From assembly GCF_025336525.1 (NCBI RefSeq), contig NZ_JAOCZP010000001.1, forward strand, positions 124,001 through 188,000: a stretch of DNA of 64,000 bases, given 5' to 3'. Made by a program: the position numbers and the translations under genes. The stretch comes from Chelativorans salis. Its GTDB lineage: Bacteria > Pseudomonadota > Alphaproteobacteria > Rhizobiales > Rhizobiaceae. Positions 50,220-59,549 of the stretch are shown piece after piece. The first letter of the stretch is position 1. Every line of letters starts with the position of its first letter. The notes beneath the pieces were generated by a model, which ran no database searches, had not been told where the DNA came from, and saw only the letters and a list, made by a program, of their open reading frames with translations.

Positions 50220-51203
50220 ATGGACATCATCCAGTCACGGCAGGCTCGGGGTCGGGTGGCCGACGCGCCGTCGGGCCATTGGGCCTACCGGCTGCTGCCT
50301 CGCGCGGCATGGCCTTACGCGCAGCTTGCGCGGTGGGACAGGCCGATCGGCTGGAAGCTTCTCCTGTGGCCATGCTGGTGGTCGCTCGCTATGGCGGCGA
50401 GTGCGGGGGCCGAGCCGGGAGCACCGCTCCTGAGCGTTCTGCCGTCGCCCTGGTTTCTGGTGCTCTTCCTGGTCGGCGCCGTCGCCATGCGGGGGGCTGG
50501 CTGCACGTACAACGATCTGGTTGACCAGGACATCGACGAGGCGGTCGAGCGCACACGTTCGCGGCCTCTCCCCTCCGGCCAGGTGTCGCGGCGCCAGGCC
50601 TGGGCCTTCCTCGTCGCGCAGGCGCTTGTCGGCCTTCTCGTGCTCGTGCAGTTCAACGGCTTCGCCATCCTGCTCGGCTGCGCATCACTCCTGGTGGTAG
50701 CGATCTACCCGTTCGCAAAAAGATTCACGGACTGGCCGCAACTCTTTCTGGGCCTTGCCTTTTCCTGGGGCGCCCTGCTCGGCTGGGCGACGCATTTCGG
50801 CAGCCTGTCTCTGGCGCCTTTCCTGCTCTACTGCGGCTCCATCCTGTGGGTGATCGGCTATGACACGATCTATGCTCACCAGGACAAGGAGGACGATGCG
50901 ATTGTCGGCGTGCGCTCCACTGCGCGGCTCTTTGGAGAAAAGACGAAACCGTGGCTCGTCGGCCTCTACGGCATGGCGCTTCTCTTCTTTGCCGTCGCCT
51001 TCGCCAACGCCGCCGTCCCCATGCCGGCGCTGGCCGGCCTTGTGGCCGCGGGTGCGCATATGGCACGGCAGGTGCGGACGCTCGACATCGACGACCCCGA
51101 CCAGTGCCTGGCGCTCTTCCATTCCAACTCGGTGGTCGGCTGGCTGATCTTTCTCGGCCTCCTGGGCGGCGGCGTGTGGGCGACGGTCAGTCCGTACTTC
51201 TAG
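50220..51203 (+). CDS. ubiA: 4-hydroxybenzoate polyprenyltransferase
   Basis: The 327-residue membrane enzyme attaches the polyprenyl tail to 4-hydroxybenzoate in ubiquinone synthesis. The first Asp-rich motif is TYNDLVDQDIDEAVERTRSR and the second GYDTIYAHQDKEDDAI. The tail itself would come from the polyprenyl synthase at 61.7 kb. ATG 50220 was chosen because GGCAAGGGC lies upstream and it fits the family; its stop shares CTAG with the convergent gene. Confidence 0.95.
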   Translation: MDIIQSRQARGRVADAPSGHWAYRLLPRAAWPYAQLARWDRPIGWKLLLWPCWWSLAMAASAGAEPGAPLLSVLPSPWFLVLFLVGAVAMRGAGCTYNDLVDQDIDEAVERTRSRPLPSGQVSRRQAWAFLVAQALVGLLVLVQFNGFAILLGCASLLVVAIYPFAKRFTDWPQLFLGLAFSWGALLGWATHFGSLSLAPFLLYCGSILWVIGYDTIYAHQDKEDDAIVGVRSTARLFGEKTKPWLVGLYGMALLFFAVAFANAAVPMPALAGLVAAGAHMARQVRTLDIDDPDQCLALFHSNSVVGWLIFLGLLGGGVWATVSPYF

Positions 51204-51763
51204 TCCCGCGCGATAATCTCGTCGCCATCGACCACCAGACGCAAACCGAGCGCACCCCGTCTGCGGCGGGCGAGGAAGCGCGGACGGCGCTGACGCACGA
51301 CGCGGCCCTTGCGGCGCTCCTTCGGCGGCTCGGCCTTCACTTGGCCGATGGACTCCTCCAACGTGCGGGCGACGCCGTCGGCCTCCACCAGCAGCATGGG
51401 CAGGCGGTAGGCGTCGGCCCAAGCGCGCCAGTCGGCGGCCACGTCGTCGAGATCGCCTGCGACCAGCAGCGGAACCGACAGCATCGGGTCACGGTGGAGG
51501 AGCTCCAGGGTCACCGTCACCAGGCCGTCCTCTTCCTCGATTGCCCGCGCGGCAACGCCGCGAAAAGCATTGGGCGGTAGGGCGAAGGTGACGGGAAGCT
51601 GGCTCTTGTCGAGCAACCGGCGCATGCGTACGCCGCGCTTCGTGATGGTGAATGTCACCTCCCCGAAATCGTCCTGGGTTGCGTAGCTGACCGCCTGGGG
51701 TAGGCGGAACGGGTCGAGCCGCATCTGGCGGCCCGCCCATACCGGCTTGAGACCACTCGCCAT
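51200..51763 (-). CDS. DUF6101-like conserved protein
   Basis: A 187-residue soluble protein with a basic C-terminus ([20 protein letters not shown]). The beginning RQMRLDPFRLPQAVSYATQD and the middle LLHRDPMLSVPLL resemble the DUF6101 family found beside ubiA in rhizobia, recalled from memory. No enzyme motif is visible. Its stop overlaps that of ubiA (CTAG at 51200-51203). Confidence 0.65.
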   Translation of the reverse strand: MASGLKPVWAGRQMRLDPFRLPQAVSYATQDDFGEVTFTITKRGVRMRRLLDKSQLPVTFALPPNAFRGVAARAIEEEDGLVTVTLELLHRDPMLSVPLLVAGDLDDVAADWRAWADAYRLPMLLVEADGVARTLEESIGQVKAEPPKERRKGRVVRQRRPRFLARRRRGALGLRLVVDGDEIIARD

Positions 51764-51984
51764 TCTTACTTGCCTTCCTGTTACTCCTGAGAGCCCGTTT
51801 TCCGGTTCTCTCCGGGCCGCTTTTGCGGCCTCTTATGGAGAAGGAGACTAGCGTGTGGGTCTTACCTACGGCCTTAGAAAGTCGGTTAAATTTTGCTGAC
51901 TTGCCAGTTGGTTAGCACTTTGCGACCAGGTGAAAGGCGCCGGAAAGGTGTGTCTATGAAGAGTAAATCCAGCGCGCATACCGC

Positions 51985-53415
51985 TTAAATCACTTTTCCC
52001 GGGTTCATGATCCCCGCCGGATCAAACGCTGCCTTCACCCGCCGCATCAGGTCTGTCGCTACCGTGGGCTGGGTGGCGATCAGCTCTTCCCGCTTCATCC
52101 GCCCGATACCATGCTCGGCGGAGAACGAGCCATGCAGTTCGCGCACCACGGCATGCACCGCATCGTTCATGGAGCGGTAGTGCGCAAGATATTCCGCGCG
52201 GTCCATGCCCACCGGCTGAGACACGTTATAGTGCAGGTTACCGTCGCCCATATGGCCGAAACAGACGACACGGCTTCCCGGCAGCACCTCTTGAACCGCC
52301 TCGCCCGCCCTTTGGATGAATTCAGGAATAGCGGCGACGGGTACGGAGATATCGTGCTTGATCGAGCCGCCTTCCGGCCTCTGTGCTTCCGACATCGCTT
52401 CGCGCAGGTGGCGAAGAGCGAGCGCCTGCGTCTCGTTCTGGGCGATCACGGCGTCGGCCACATGCCCGGCCTCGAAACCTTCCGCCAGCACCTCTTCCAT
52501 CAGAGAGCGCGCATCCTCCGCAGAGCGGCCGGAGGATATTTCCAGCATCACATGCCAAGGGTGCTCGCCGGCAAGCGGCGGCTGCACGCCGGGGATGTGC
52601 TTCAGCACGAAGTCAAGCGGTGTCCGTTCCATCAGCTCGAAAGCGGTGAGCGCGGTGCCTGCCCTGTCGTTGGCGGCCCCGAAAAGGGCAAGGGCTGCGA
52701 CTGGCGAGCCGACGCCGGCCCAGGCAAGCTCGCGCCCCTTCGGCTTGGGAAAGAGCTTCAGCACGGCCGCGGTGATGATGCCGAGCGTGCCCTCGGCGCC
52801 GATGAACAGGTTTTTCAGGTCGTAGCCGGTATTGTCCTTCTTCAGCTTCCTGAGATCGTCCAGCACCTCGCCCGTCGGCAGCACCACCTCCAGCCCCAGG
52901 CACAGGTCGCGCGCTGTGCCGTAGGCGAGCGCGCCGATACCGCCGGCGTTCGACGACAGGTTGCCGCCGACCTGGCAGGAGCCCTGCGAGGCGAGCGACA
53001 GCGGAAACAGCCGGTCATTGACATCCGCCGCCTCCTGAAGGGTCTGCAGGACGACACCGGCCTCGACAACGGCCGTGTTGGAGGAAAGGTCGATCTCGCG
53101 GATGCGGTTCAGGCGGGAGAGCGAGAGCACCACCTCGCGCCCTGTTGCGTCCGGCATCTGCCCGCCCACCAGCCCGGTGTTGCCGCCCTGCGGAACGATG
53201 GGCGTTCCGGTCTCCGTGGCGAGCTTTAAAATGCGGCTTACCTCTTCGGTGCTGCCCGGCTTGAGCACCAGCGACGTCAAGCCCCCGAATAGGCCGCGCG
53301 GCTCCTCGATGTGGGGCGCGATATCCTGCGGGGCTGTCAGCGCATGGTGCTTTCCGACGATTGCGACGAAGCGGTCGACAAGGCCGGGATCAAGGCTCGC
53401 CGGGGTTTCATCCAT
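51985..53415 (-). CDS. FAD-binding oxidoreductase (D-2-hydroxyacid dehydrogenase-like)
   Basis: The 476-residue flavoprotein has a PCMH-type FAD domain (IVPQGGNTGLVGGQMPDATG, QGSCQVGGNLSSNAGGIGAL, FIGAEGTLGIITAAVLKLFP) and a C-terminal cap ending in FSAEHGIGRMKREEL with the conserved His. This is the GlcD/D-lactate/D-2-hydroxyglutarate dehydrogenase family; the substrate is unclear. It starts 11 bp after the TsaC/Sua5 gene and is likely co-transcribed. Confidence 0.92.
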   Translation of the reverse strand: MDETPASLDPGLVDRFVAIVGKHHALTAPQDIAPHIEEPRGLFGGLTSLVLKPGSTEEVSRILKLATETGTPIVPQGGNTGLVGGQMPDATGREVVLSLSRLNRIREIDLSSNTAVVEAGVVLQTLQEAADVNDRLFPLSLASQGSCQVGGNLSSNAGGIGALAYGTARDLCLGLEVVLPTGEVLDDLRKLKKDNTGYDLKNLFIGAEGTLGIITAAVLKLFPKPKGRELAWAGVGSPVAALALFGAANDRAGTALTAFELMERTPLDFVLKHIPGVQPPLAGEHPWHVMLEISSGRSAEDARSLMEEVLAEGFEAGHVADAVIAQNETQALALRHLREAMSEAQRPEGGSIKHDISVPVAAIPEFIQRAGEAVQEVLPGSRVVCFGHMGDGNLHYNVSQPVGMDRAEYLAHYRSMNDAVHAVVRELHGSFSAEHGIGRMKREELIATQPTVATDLMRRVKAAFDPAGIMNPGKVI

Positions 53416-53426
53416 TGCAGGCAACG

Positions 53427-54455
53427 CTAGTGCTCCTCGTCCTGGCTGTCACGCGGGGCGGCCGCCCGCATCAGCCGGTCGTTGATGGCCTCGCCAAGGC
53501 CCGTCAAAGGCACTGGCTCGACGGCAATTGTCACCGCGCCCCCCGCATCGAGCCGCGAAAGGTGGGAAAAGAGGTTGGCGGCCGCCTCGCGCAGATCACC
53601 GGAAGGAGACAGGTTCATCACCTCAGCAGCCGTCTCCGCCCCCTTCGCCCTTGCCGGGCCGAAAGCCAGCAGCGCCTCGCCGGGCATCACCTCGGCCACG
53701 TTGAGCCGCATGCGGGCGTGGGGCGCATAGTGCGAGGCGAGCATCCCAGGCGCCTCGATGCCCTTCGCCCCGCGCGAAAGCGGCACCTGTACCACCCCCT
53801 CGATCTCCTCTGCGGCGATCCCCCCGGGGCGCAGCAGCGTCAGGCCCTCGTCCGTCACCTTGAGAATGGTCGATTCCAGACCCACCGGGGTCGGACCGCC
53901 GTCGACAATCAAGGGGATGCGGTTGCCGAGGGCGGCGTTTACGGCCTCCGCCGTAGTGCCGCTGACGCGGCCGGAGATGTTGGCGCTGGGGGCGGCGAGC
54001 GGGCGGCCGAGACGGGCGATGACATCGCGACCGAAGCCCCTTGGGTAACGCAGCGCAATCGTATCGAGACCGGCCGTCACCAGCGGGTGGATGCCGGATC
54101 CCTGCCGATGCGGCAGCACCAGGGTGAGCGGGCCCGGCCAGAAGGCCTCGGCCAAGCGTGCTGCCAGCGGCGGGAAAACCGCAATGCCCTCGGCCATCTG
54201 CCGGTCGGCCACATGGGCGATCAGGGGGTTGAAGCGCGGCCGACCCTTGGCCTCGAAGATGCGCGCCACGGCCTCGCCATTGGTCGCATCGGCGGCCAGC
54301 CCGTAGACGGTCTCCGTAGGGATCGCCACCAATTCGCCAGCGTCCAGCAGGCGACAGGCAGCTTCCAATGCTTGGTCTTGCCGCAGGATCTCGGCCAAGG
54401 CATGCGTCTCCAAATTCTCCGGCTGGTGCCTATCCCTTTGGCGCTTGCGGGACAA
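53427..54455 (-). CDS. L-threonylcarbamoyladenylate synthase (Sua5/YciO/YrdC family)
   Basis: The 342-residue protein has the YrdC core (about residues 40-215; IPTETVYGLAADATNGEAVARI, KGRPRFNPLIAHV, AAPSANISGRVSGTTAEAV) plus a C-terminal Sua5 domain (about 230-342). It makes threonylcarbamoyl-AMP from threonine, bicarbonate and ATP for the t6A modification at position 37 of tRNAs reading ANN codons. It leads the FAD oxidoreductase. Confidence 0.94.
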   Translation of the reverse strand: MSRKRQRDRHQPENLETHALAEILRQDQALEAACRLLDAGELVAIPTETVYGLAADATNGEAVARIFEAKGRPRFNPLIAHVADRQMAEGIAVFPPLAARLAEAFWPGPLTLVLPHRQGSGIHPLVTAGLDTIALRYPRGFGRDVIARLGRPLAAPSANISGRVSGTTAEAVNAALGNRIPLIVDGGPTPVGLESTILKVTDEGLTLLRPGGIAAEEIEGVVQVPLSRGAKGIEAPGMLASHYAPHARMRLNVAEVMPGEALLAFGPARAKGAETAAEVMNLSPSGDLREAAANLFSHLSRLDAGGAVTIAVEPVPLTGLGEAINDRLMRAAAPRDSQDEEH

Positions 54456-54575
54456 GAGTAGCCTGTTGTCGGCACGGCGTCCGTTAGAATGCCACCCATT
54501 CGATCACCGGTTTCTTAATCCGCCGATGCTACCTTTCCGTGTGAAAGCGGGCGCAGTGCGAGGGGGATTATCGCA

Positions 54576-54971
54576 ATGAAGTTACTTGCAATCGGGCCGT
54601 TCGTGGCCGTTGCCGTTCTGGCGGCCAGTCACGCCGACGCTTCCTCCATTGTCGAGCTCAAGGCGATGGATGTAGAAGCCATGGCCGCTGAGGCGGTACC
54701 GGGCGAGGCGCCTGTCGCCCTCAGTGCTTCCGTTTCAGTCATCGGCGAACCGGCGGTGACCTTCGAGAGCACGTCTGCGGTCGAGCAAAGGGACAGTCGC
54801 CGTTTCGACCCCGACCCTCTGGTCATCCGCGGCGGCCTTGTGGGTGATCCCTTCGTGCGCGCCACGCCCACGCAACCGACGCCCACCCCACCGCGGCAGG
54901 CGAGCGCGCCTGCGGCCGCCGCACCAGCGACGGCCGCTCCCCTGCCACAGACTTTCAGCAGACCTCAATAA
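54576..54971 (+). CDS. Exported alanine/proline-rich protein of unknown function
   Basis: The 131-residue product has a signal peptide (LLAIGPFVAVAVLAASHADA), a middle region with alternating acidic and small residues, and a low-complexity tail rich in Pro, Thr and Ala (about 96-131). No cysteine or family motif in the mature part. GAGGGGG upstream serves as ribosome-binding site. It is followed 67 bp later by a membrane gene. Confidence 0.6.
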   Translation: MKLLAIGPFVAVAVLAASHADASSIVELKAMDVEAMAAEAVPGEAPVALSASVSVIGEPAVTFESTSAVEQRDSRRFDPDPLVIRGGLVGDPFVRATPTQPTPTPPRQASAPAAAAPATAAPLPQTFSRPQ

Positions 54972-55037
54972 GGCGGCTTGACGGCTCTGTCCTTCCGGCG
55001 CAACGTCCGCCTGTTCGATCAGTCGAGGGGGCGGGCG

Positions 55038-55451
55038 ATGCTCACATTCATGAAAATCCTGCATCTGTTCGGCCTCATGCTGGGCGCCGGCGGCGGCCTG
55101 GGAAGCATGATGGTGGGCATCCAGGCAAAGCGCGCAGGGGGACCACCTCCGCCCGCGCTCCTTGCGCTCAGAAAGAATTTCGCGCTGGCCGCCCTGATCG
55201 GCGTCCTGCTCCTGTGGGCGACGGGCCTGTGGATGTGGCTGGTCGACTATGGCGGCGCCTGGCTCGGCACCGCCTTCGCGGTGAAGATCGCCGCCGCCGT
55301 CCTCATCCTCGCCATCCTGGTCGCCGCCCGTATCGCCATGGCGCGTACAGCACCGGGCAGCCCGCCGCCGGCCTTCATCCAGCGGCTGGGGCCAGTCTCC
55401 GGCCTCTTGTCCTATATCGCCGTGGCGCTGGCGGTGATCGTCTTTACCTGA
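55038..55451 (+). CDS. Four-helix membrane protein (CopD-like)
   Basis: A 137-residue membrane protein with four hydrophobic helices, a histidine in MKILHLFGLMLGAGGGLG, and LLLWATGLWMWLVDYGG. It resembles small CopD/DUF2214-type proteins with heme or metal binding, but this is a weak match. ATG 55038 follows GAGGGGGCG; an earlier in-frame start adds 20 hydrophilic residues. It converges with glyS with 2 bp between. Confidence 0.65.
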   Translation: MLTFMKILHLFGLMLGAGGGLGSMMVGIQAKRAGGPPPPALLALRKNFALAALIGVLLLWATGLWMWLVDYGGAWLGTAFAVKIAAAVLILAILVAARIAMARTAPGSPPPAFIQRLGPVSGLLSYIAVALAVIVFT

Positions 55452-55453
55452 CC

Positions 55454-57721
55454 TTAACCGGCGATCTTTGAGAAGTCGGCCACTTGGGCTGTCGTCTGGC
55501 GGATACGGTTCAGAAGTGCCAGGCGATTGGCGCGAACTGAATCATTCTCGACATTTACGAGAATCTCTTCAAAAAATGAGTCAACCGGTCCGCGAAGCGC
55601 GGCCAGCGCCTTCATGGCGGCGGAAAAGTCTTGTTTCTGAATCGCTTCGCCGGCTTTCTTCTCAGCCTGATTCACGGCGTCGAAAAGTCGAATCTCGGCG
55701 CCTTCTTTTAGGAGCGCGGGATCGACGGCCTCGGCAATCCGCGTCCCCTTCTTCTCCTCGATGTCGACAATGCTCGCCGCCCGGTTGGTGCCGGCGAGGA
55801 GGTTCTTGCCGTCCTCGGTGTCGAGGAGTTCGGACAGCGCCTCGACGCGGCGGACTATGAGGAGGAGGTCATCGTTGTGCGCCTCGCCGGCGTCGCCGCC
55901 GCTTGCCAGCACGGCGTCGATGAGGTCATAGCGGGCGCCCTGATCGCGGAGGTAGACTTTCAGGCGGTCGTGGAAGAAGGAGAGGAGCGAGAATGCGATT
56001 GCGCGCGCGGGATTATAGGCAAACGTGCTCTCATCGAAATCCGTAGCAGCCAATAGGCTCGCCTCCGCATCGGCGGAAGCACCGCCTGATCGAACGATCT
56101 CCTCAGGTAGCGTCACTATTGGCTGCTCTACCGCCGCTATGAGAGAGAGGCTTATTTCATTCTCCACCAAAATCCGGATCACCCCCAGCGCCGCCCTTCT
56201 CAGCGCGTAAGGATCCTTGCTCCCCGTCGGCTTCTCATCAATCGCCCAGAAACCCACCAGCATGTCGAGCTTGTCGGCCAGCGCCGCGGCCACCGACACC
56301 GGGTCGGTCGGCACGACATCACTCGGCCCCAGCGGCTTGTAGTGCTCCTCCAGCGCCGCCGCCACGGAAGCATGCTCCTCCTGCAGCTCGGCGTATTTCC
56401 GCCCCATCGCCCCCTGCAGCTCGGGAAACTCCCCCACCACCTCCGTCGTGAGATCGGCCTTGGCGAGCACCGCCGCGCGATCCGCCAGATCGGGGTCGGC
56501 GCCGACCACTGGCGCTAGTTCGCGCGCCAGCCGCCGGATGCGCTCCACGCGCTCACCCTGCGTGCCGAGCTTGGCGTGGAAGGTGACGTTCAGGTGGTCG
56601 AGCCGCGCCATGCGCTGGTCGAGCGGCTTGTCGAGGTCGAGGCCGAACTTTTCCGCCGACTCGTTCAGGGCGGCGAGGTCCGGCAGGTCGGCCTGGTCCG
56701 TCTTCCAGAAATAGAACGCGTCGGAGAGCCGGGCGCGCACCACCTTGCCGTTGCCGTAGGCGATCTCCCTGCCGCCGTCCCTTGCCTCGATATTGGCGGT
56801 GATGACGAAGCGGTTGGAAAGCGTCCCCGCCTCCCCTTGAGGCCGGGTGACGAAGCACTTCTGGTTGGCGCGGATCGTCAGGCGGACGACCTCGGGCGGG
56901 ATCGCCAGATAGTCCTCCTCGAACGAGCCCATCAGCACCACCGGCCATTCGACGAGGCCGGCCACCTCCTCCAGTAGGCCCTCGTCCTCCACCAGATCCA
57001 GCCCGTTGGCAAAGGCCAGGTTCCTGGCGTCGTCGAGGATCATGCGCTTGCGGCGTTCGGGGTCGAGCACGACCTTGGCCTTCTCCAGGCTCGCCACATA
57101 GTCGTCGAAGCGGCGCACAGTGATCGCCTCGGGCGCATGGAAGCGGTGGCCGTAGGTGACGTTGCTAGAGCGGATGCCGTCGACCTCGAAATCGACCACC
57201 ACCGGCTCCTCCGTCTCCGGGCCAAAGGTGCACAGGATCGATTGCAGGGGGCGCACCCAGCGAAGCGAGCCGGGATTCTTCGAGGCAGTTCCCCAGCGCA
57301 TGGATTTCGGCCACGGGAAGTCGCGGATGATGCCCGGCATCATCTCGGCGACGATCTCTTCGGCAGCCCTTCCCTTCTTCTCGATCACGGCGACATAGAA
57401 ATCGCCCTTCTTCGGGTCCGACTGCACCTTGGCCTGTTCGACCGAAGAAAGACCGGCCGCCCGGAAAAAGCCCTCGATCGCCTTTTCCGGCGCATCGACG
57501 CGCGGCCCCTTGCGCTCCTCGCGCACATCCTTGGAGCGGACGGTGACGCCGCGAATGTCGAGCGTGAGCCGCCGGGGCGTCCAATACTCCTGGCAACCCT
57601 CATAGGTCAGCCCCGCCTCGACGAGACCGTCGGTGACCAGCTTCCTCAGGTCGCCCGCCGCCTTGCGCTGCATGCGGGCGGGGATTTCTTCCGAGCGAAG
57701 TTCAAGAAGCAGGTCGGGCAT
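55454..57721 (-). CDS. glyS: Glycine-tRNA ligase beta subunit
   Basis: The 755-residue subunit carries the tRNA-binding and HD-like domains of the alpha2beta2 glycyl-tRNA synthetase. It opens [20 protein letters not shown], and contains [30 protein letters not shown]-like region, and the C-terminal anticodon-binding part ending in FSKIAG. It is separated from glyQ by about 0.75 kb with a repeat element and a small gene in between; both read the same way. Confidence 0.97.
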   Translation of the reverse strand: MPDLLLELRSEEIPARMQRKAAGDLRKLVTDGLVEAGLTYEGCQEYWTPRRLTLDIRGVTVRSKDVREERKGPRVDAPEKAIEGFFRAAGLSSVEQAKVQSDPKKGDFYVAVIEKKGRAAEEIVAEMMPGIIRDFPWPKSMRWGTASKNPGSLRWVRPLQSILCTFGPETEEPVVVDFEVDGIRSSNVTYGHRFHAPEAITVRRFDDYVASLEKAKVVLDPERRKRMILDDARNLAFANGLDLVEDEGLLEEVAGLVEWPVVLMGSFEEDYLAIPPEVVRLTIRANQKCFVTRPQGEAGTLSNRFVITANIEARDGGREIAYGNGKVVRARLSDAFYFWKTDQADLPDLAALNESAEKFGLDLDKPLDQRMARLDHLNVTFHAKLGTQGERVERIRRLARELAPVVGADPDLADRAAVLAKADLTTEVVGEFPELQGAMGRKYAELQEEHASVAAALEEHYKPLGPSDVVPTDPVSVAAALADKLDMLVGFWAIDEKPTGSKDPYALRRAALGVIRILVENEISLSLIAAVEQPIVTLPEEIVRSGGASADAEASLLAATDFDESTFAYNPARAIAFSLLSFFHDRLKVYLRDQGARYDLIDAVLASGGDAGEAHNDDLLLIVRRVEALSELLDTEDGKNLLAGTNRAASIVDIEEKKGTRIAEAVDPALLKEGAEIRLFDAVNQAEKKAGEAIQKQDFSAAMKALAALRGPVDSFFEEILVNVENDSVRANRLALLNRIRQTTAQVADFSKIAG

Positions 57722-57832
57722 GGATCAATTCTTTCGTGAGGGTCCGGCGCGGCAATAGCAACTCCTCTCCGCCCTGTCACCTTTTTGGATCGCAATCCGA
57801 TACGTGACAACGCAAACGGCTGCGTCCGCGAG

Positions 57833-58005
57833 GGGATGCGATTGGGGGCTGGTCATCCCAACCCCCGTCATCCCGGCCGAGCGAAGTGAGGGCCGGGTCC
57901 CATTCCGTGACGTTGACGTTCCGGAATGGGTCCCGGACAGCCTCCGCTGTCGCTCCGGCTTCCGGGATGACGGCGGTTTGGACGACCAGCCCCCAATCGC
58001 ATCCC
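57833..58005. mobile_element. 173-bp MITE-like element with 22-bp perfect terminal inverted repeats
   Basis: The ends 57833-57854 and 57984-58005 are perfect inverted repeats of 22 bp (GGGATGCGATTGGGGGCTGG then TC). Inside lies the 107-bp palindromic copy B. The element has no coding capacity. No target-site duplication is visible, so transposition is only an inference. Confidence 0.55.
57866..57972. repeat. Intergenic inverted repeat, copy B
   Basis: Begins CGTCATCCCGGCCGAGCG and ends CGCTCCGGCTTCCGGGATGACG (in two pieces, arms pair with each other). It shares long blocks with copy A at 32040-32145, including GACAGCCTCCGCT. It is embedded in the larger 173-bp inverted-repeat element. Confidence 0.75.
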
Positions 58006-58272
58006 GCTCCAGACATAAAAAATTTCACCGCCATGTCGGAGCGGCGGGTACATGCCCGTCCTCGGGACGAAATCCCCGATGAACCAAGTAAGCGCGCTGA
58101 AGCGGCGGTCGCTTCAGACAAGGGAGTCTTGCGCGCCGAACCGCGGCTTAACGGTAGCTTAACGGCGCCGCCACGCCCGGTTCAGCCGCCATGTGCACAA
58201 TGGGGAAAGGATGAACGTTCCGGTCGGCCAGGAGGAAGACGAGGCCGGGGGTTCGGGAGAAGGAAAGGGACG

Positions 58273-58470
58273 ATGAAAGCCGCTTCGACGCTCATTCAGG
58301 TCTTCGCACTCAGCGCCTGCCTCGCCGTGCAGGCCTCGTCGAGCGGCGAACTCAAAATGGCCGGCGTGCGCCGCGCGATCCAGACCATCGCGGCAACCGG
58401 AGCTTCCGTACAGCTCATGCTGCCGGCCGAAGCGATGGCCGCCGACGACAGCGCCGCCTTCGCCGGCTGA
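58273..58470 (+). CDS. Small exported protein between glyS and glyQ
   Basis: A 65-residue product with a signal-like start (AASTLIQVFALSACLAVQAS) that could be a lipobox (LSAC), and an alanine-rich tail (MLPAEAMAADDSAAFAG). AAAGGGA lies upstream of the ATG. It has no recognised family. It converges with glyQ with 3 bp between the stop codons, and is opposite in direction to glyQ and glyS. Confidence 0.55.
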   Translation: MKAASTLIQVFALSACLAVQASSSGELKMAGVRRAIQTIAATGASVQLMLPAEAMAADDSAAFAG

Positions 58471-58473
58471 CCC

Positions 58474-59424
58474 TCAGGCCGCGTCCGCCAATCCGCCCGC
58501 TTGCGTCTTCAGGAATGCCTCGCCGCAGGCCTTCGCCAGGTCGCGCACGCGCAGGATGTAGCTCTGCCGCTCGGTCACCGAGATGACACCGCGCGCGTCC
58601 ATGAGATTGAAGACATGGGAGGCCTTGATGCACTGGTCGTAGGCGGGGAAGACCATCCTGTGCAGCGCGGAATTGTCGGTGGAGGACGGCGCGCCCGCCG
58701 CCAGCAGCGCCCGGCATTCCTTCTCCGCATCCTCGAAATGGCGGAAGAGCATGGAGGTGTCGGCGTATTCGAAATTATGCCGCGAGTATTCCTGCTCGGC
58801 CTGCAGGAAGACCTCGCCATACGTCACCTTGTCCGGGCCTTCCAGCCCGTTGAAGTTGAGGTCGTAGACGTTGTCGACACCCTGCACATACATGGCGAGC
58901 CGCTCCAGTCCATAGGTAAGCTCGCCCGACACCGGCGCGCACTCGATGCCGCACACCTGCTGGAAATAGGTGAACTGCGAGACCTCCATGCCGTCGCACC
59001 AGCATTCCCAACCGAGCCCCCAGGAGCCGGTCGTCGGGTTCTCCCAGTCGTCCTCCACGAAGCGGATGTCGTGGGTGAGCGGGTCGAGGCCGATGGCGGC
59101 AAGCGAGCCGAGATAAAGCTCCTGGAGATTGGGCGGGTTGGGCTTCAGGATCACCTGGTACTGGTAGTAGTGCTGCAGTCGGTTGGGATTCTCGCCGTAG
59201 CGACCGTCCTTGGGCCGGCGCGAGGGCTGCACATAGGCGGCGTTCCACGGCCGCGGTCCCAACGCACGCAGCGTAGTGGCCGGATGCAGCGTGCCCGCAC
59301 CCACCTCCATGTCATAGGGCTGCAGGATAATGCAGCCGCGCTCCGCCCAATAGTTGTGAAGCGTCAGGATCAGCCCCTGGAACGAGCGGGCGGGATGCAT
59401 GTGCGGCAAGGGGTGGGCGGTCAC
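58474..59424 (-). CDS. glyQ: Glycine-tRNA ligase alpha subunit
   Basis: The 316-residue class II catalytic subunit makes glycyl-adenylate and charges tRNA-Gly. It contains [58 protein letters not shown] and [23 protein letters not shown] 59424 is chosen because GGAG lies about 8 bp upstream; ATG 59400 lacks a ribosome-binding site. Its partner glyS is 0.75 kb downstream. Confidence 0.96.
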   Translation of the reverse strand: MTAHPLPHMHPARSFQGLILTLHNYWAERGCIILQPYDMEVGAGTLHPATTLRALGPRPWNAAYVQPSRRPKDGRYGENPNRLQHYYQYQVILKPNPPNLQELYLGSLAAIGLDPLTHDIRFVEDDWENPTTGSWGLGWECWCDGMEVSQFTYFQQVCGIECAPVSGELTYGLERLAMYVQGVDNVYDLNFNGLEGPDKVTYGEVFLQAEQEYSRHNFEYADTSMLFRHFEDAEKECRALLAAGAPSSTDNSALHRMVFPAYDQCIKASHVFNLMDARGVISVTERQSYILRVRDLAKACGEAFLKTQAGGLADAA

Positions 59425-59549
59425 GCGGTCGTCTCCGGAGGCTCGGGCGCGCTTCGTCCTATTGCGCGTGGGTGTGGGCGTCAAGCGGGGGTGGAGTGGC
59501 GCCTGGCGCTGTCTTCCACGCCACTGCGCCACGATGACTGCCTTTCGTC

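Larger units (their letters stand above)
57722..58272. other. Long intergenic region holding a nested inverted-repeat element
   Basis: This 551-bp stretch lies between the glyS start and a small exported-protein gene. A 173-bp inverted-repeat element (57833-58005) takes its middle. The remaining sequence shows no convincing ORF. It must contain the glyS promoter or a way for glyQ transcription to continue through. Confidence 0.5.

Noticed and set aside
51835-51915. A 26-codon plus-strand frame in the gap upstream of the DUF6101-like gene, with a GGCCGC/GCGGCC hairpin (51815-51830) before it
   Set aside because: Too short to judge, with no family match or clear ribosome-binding site; the hairpin has no T run on either strand.
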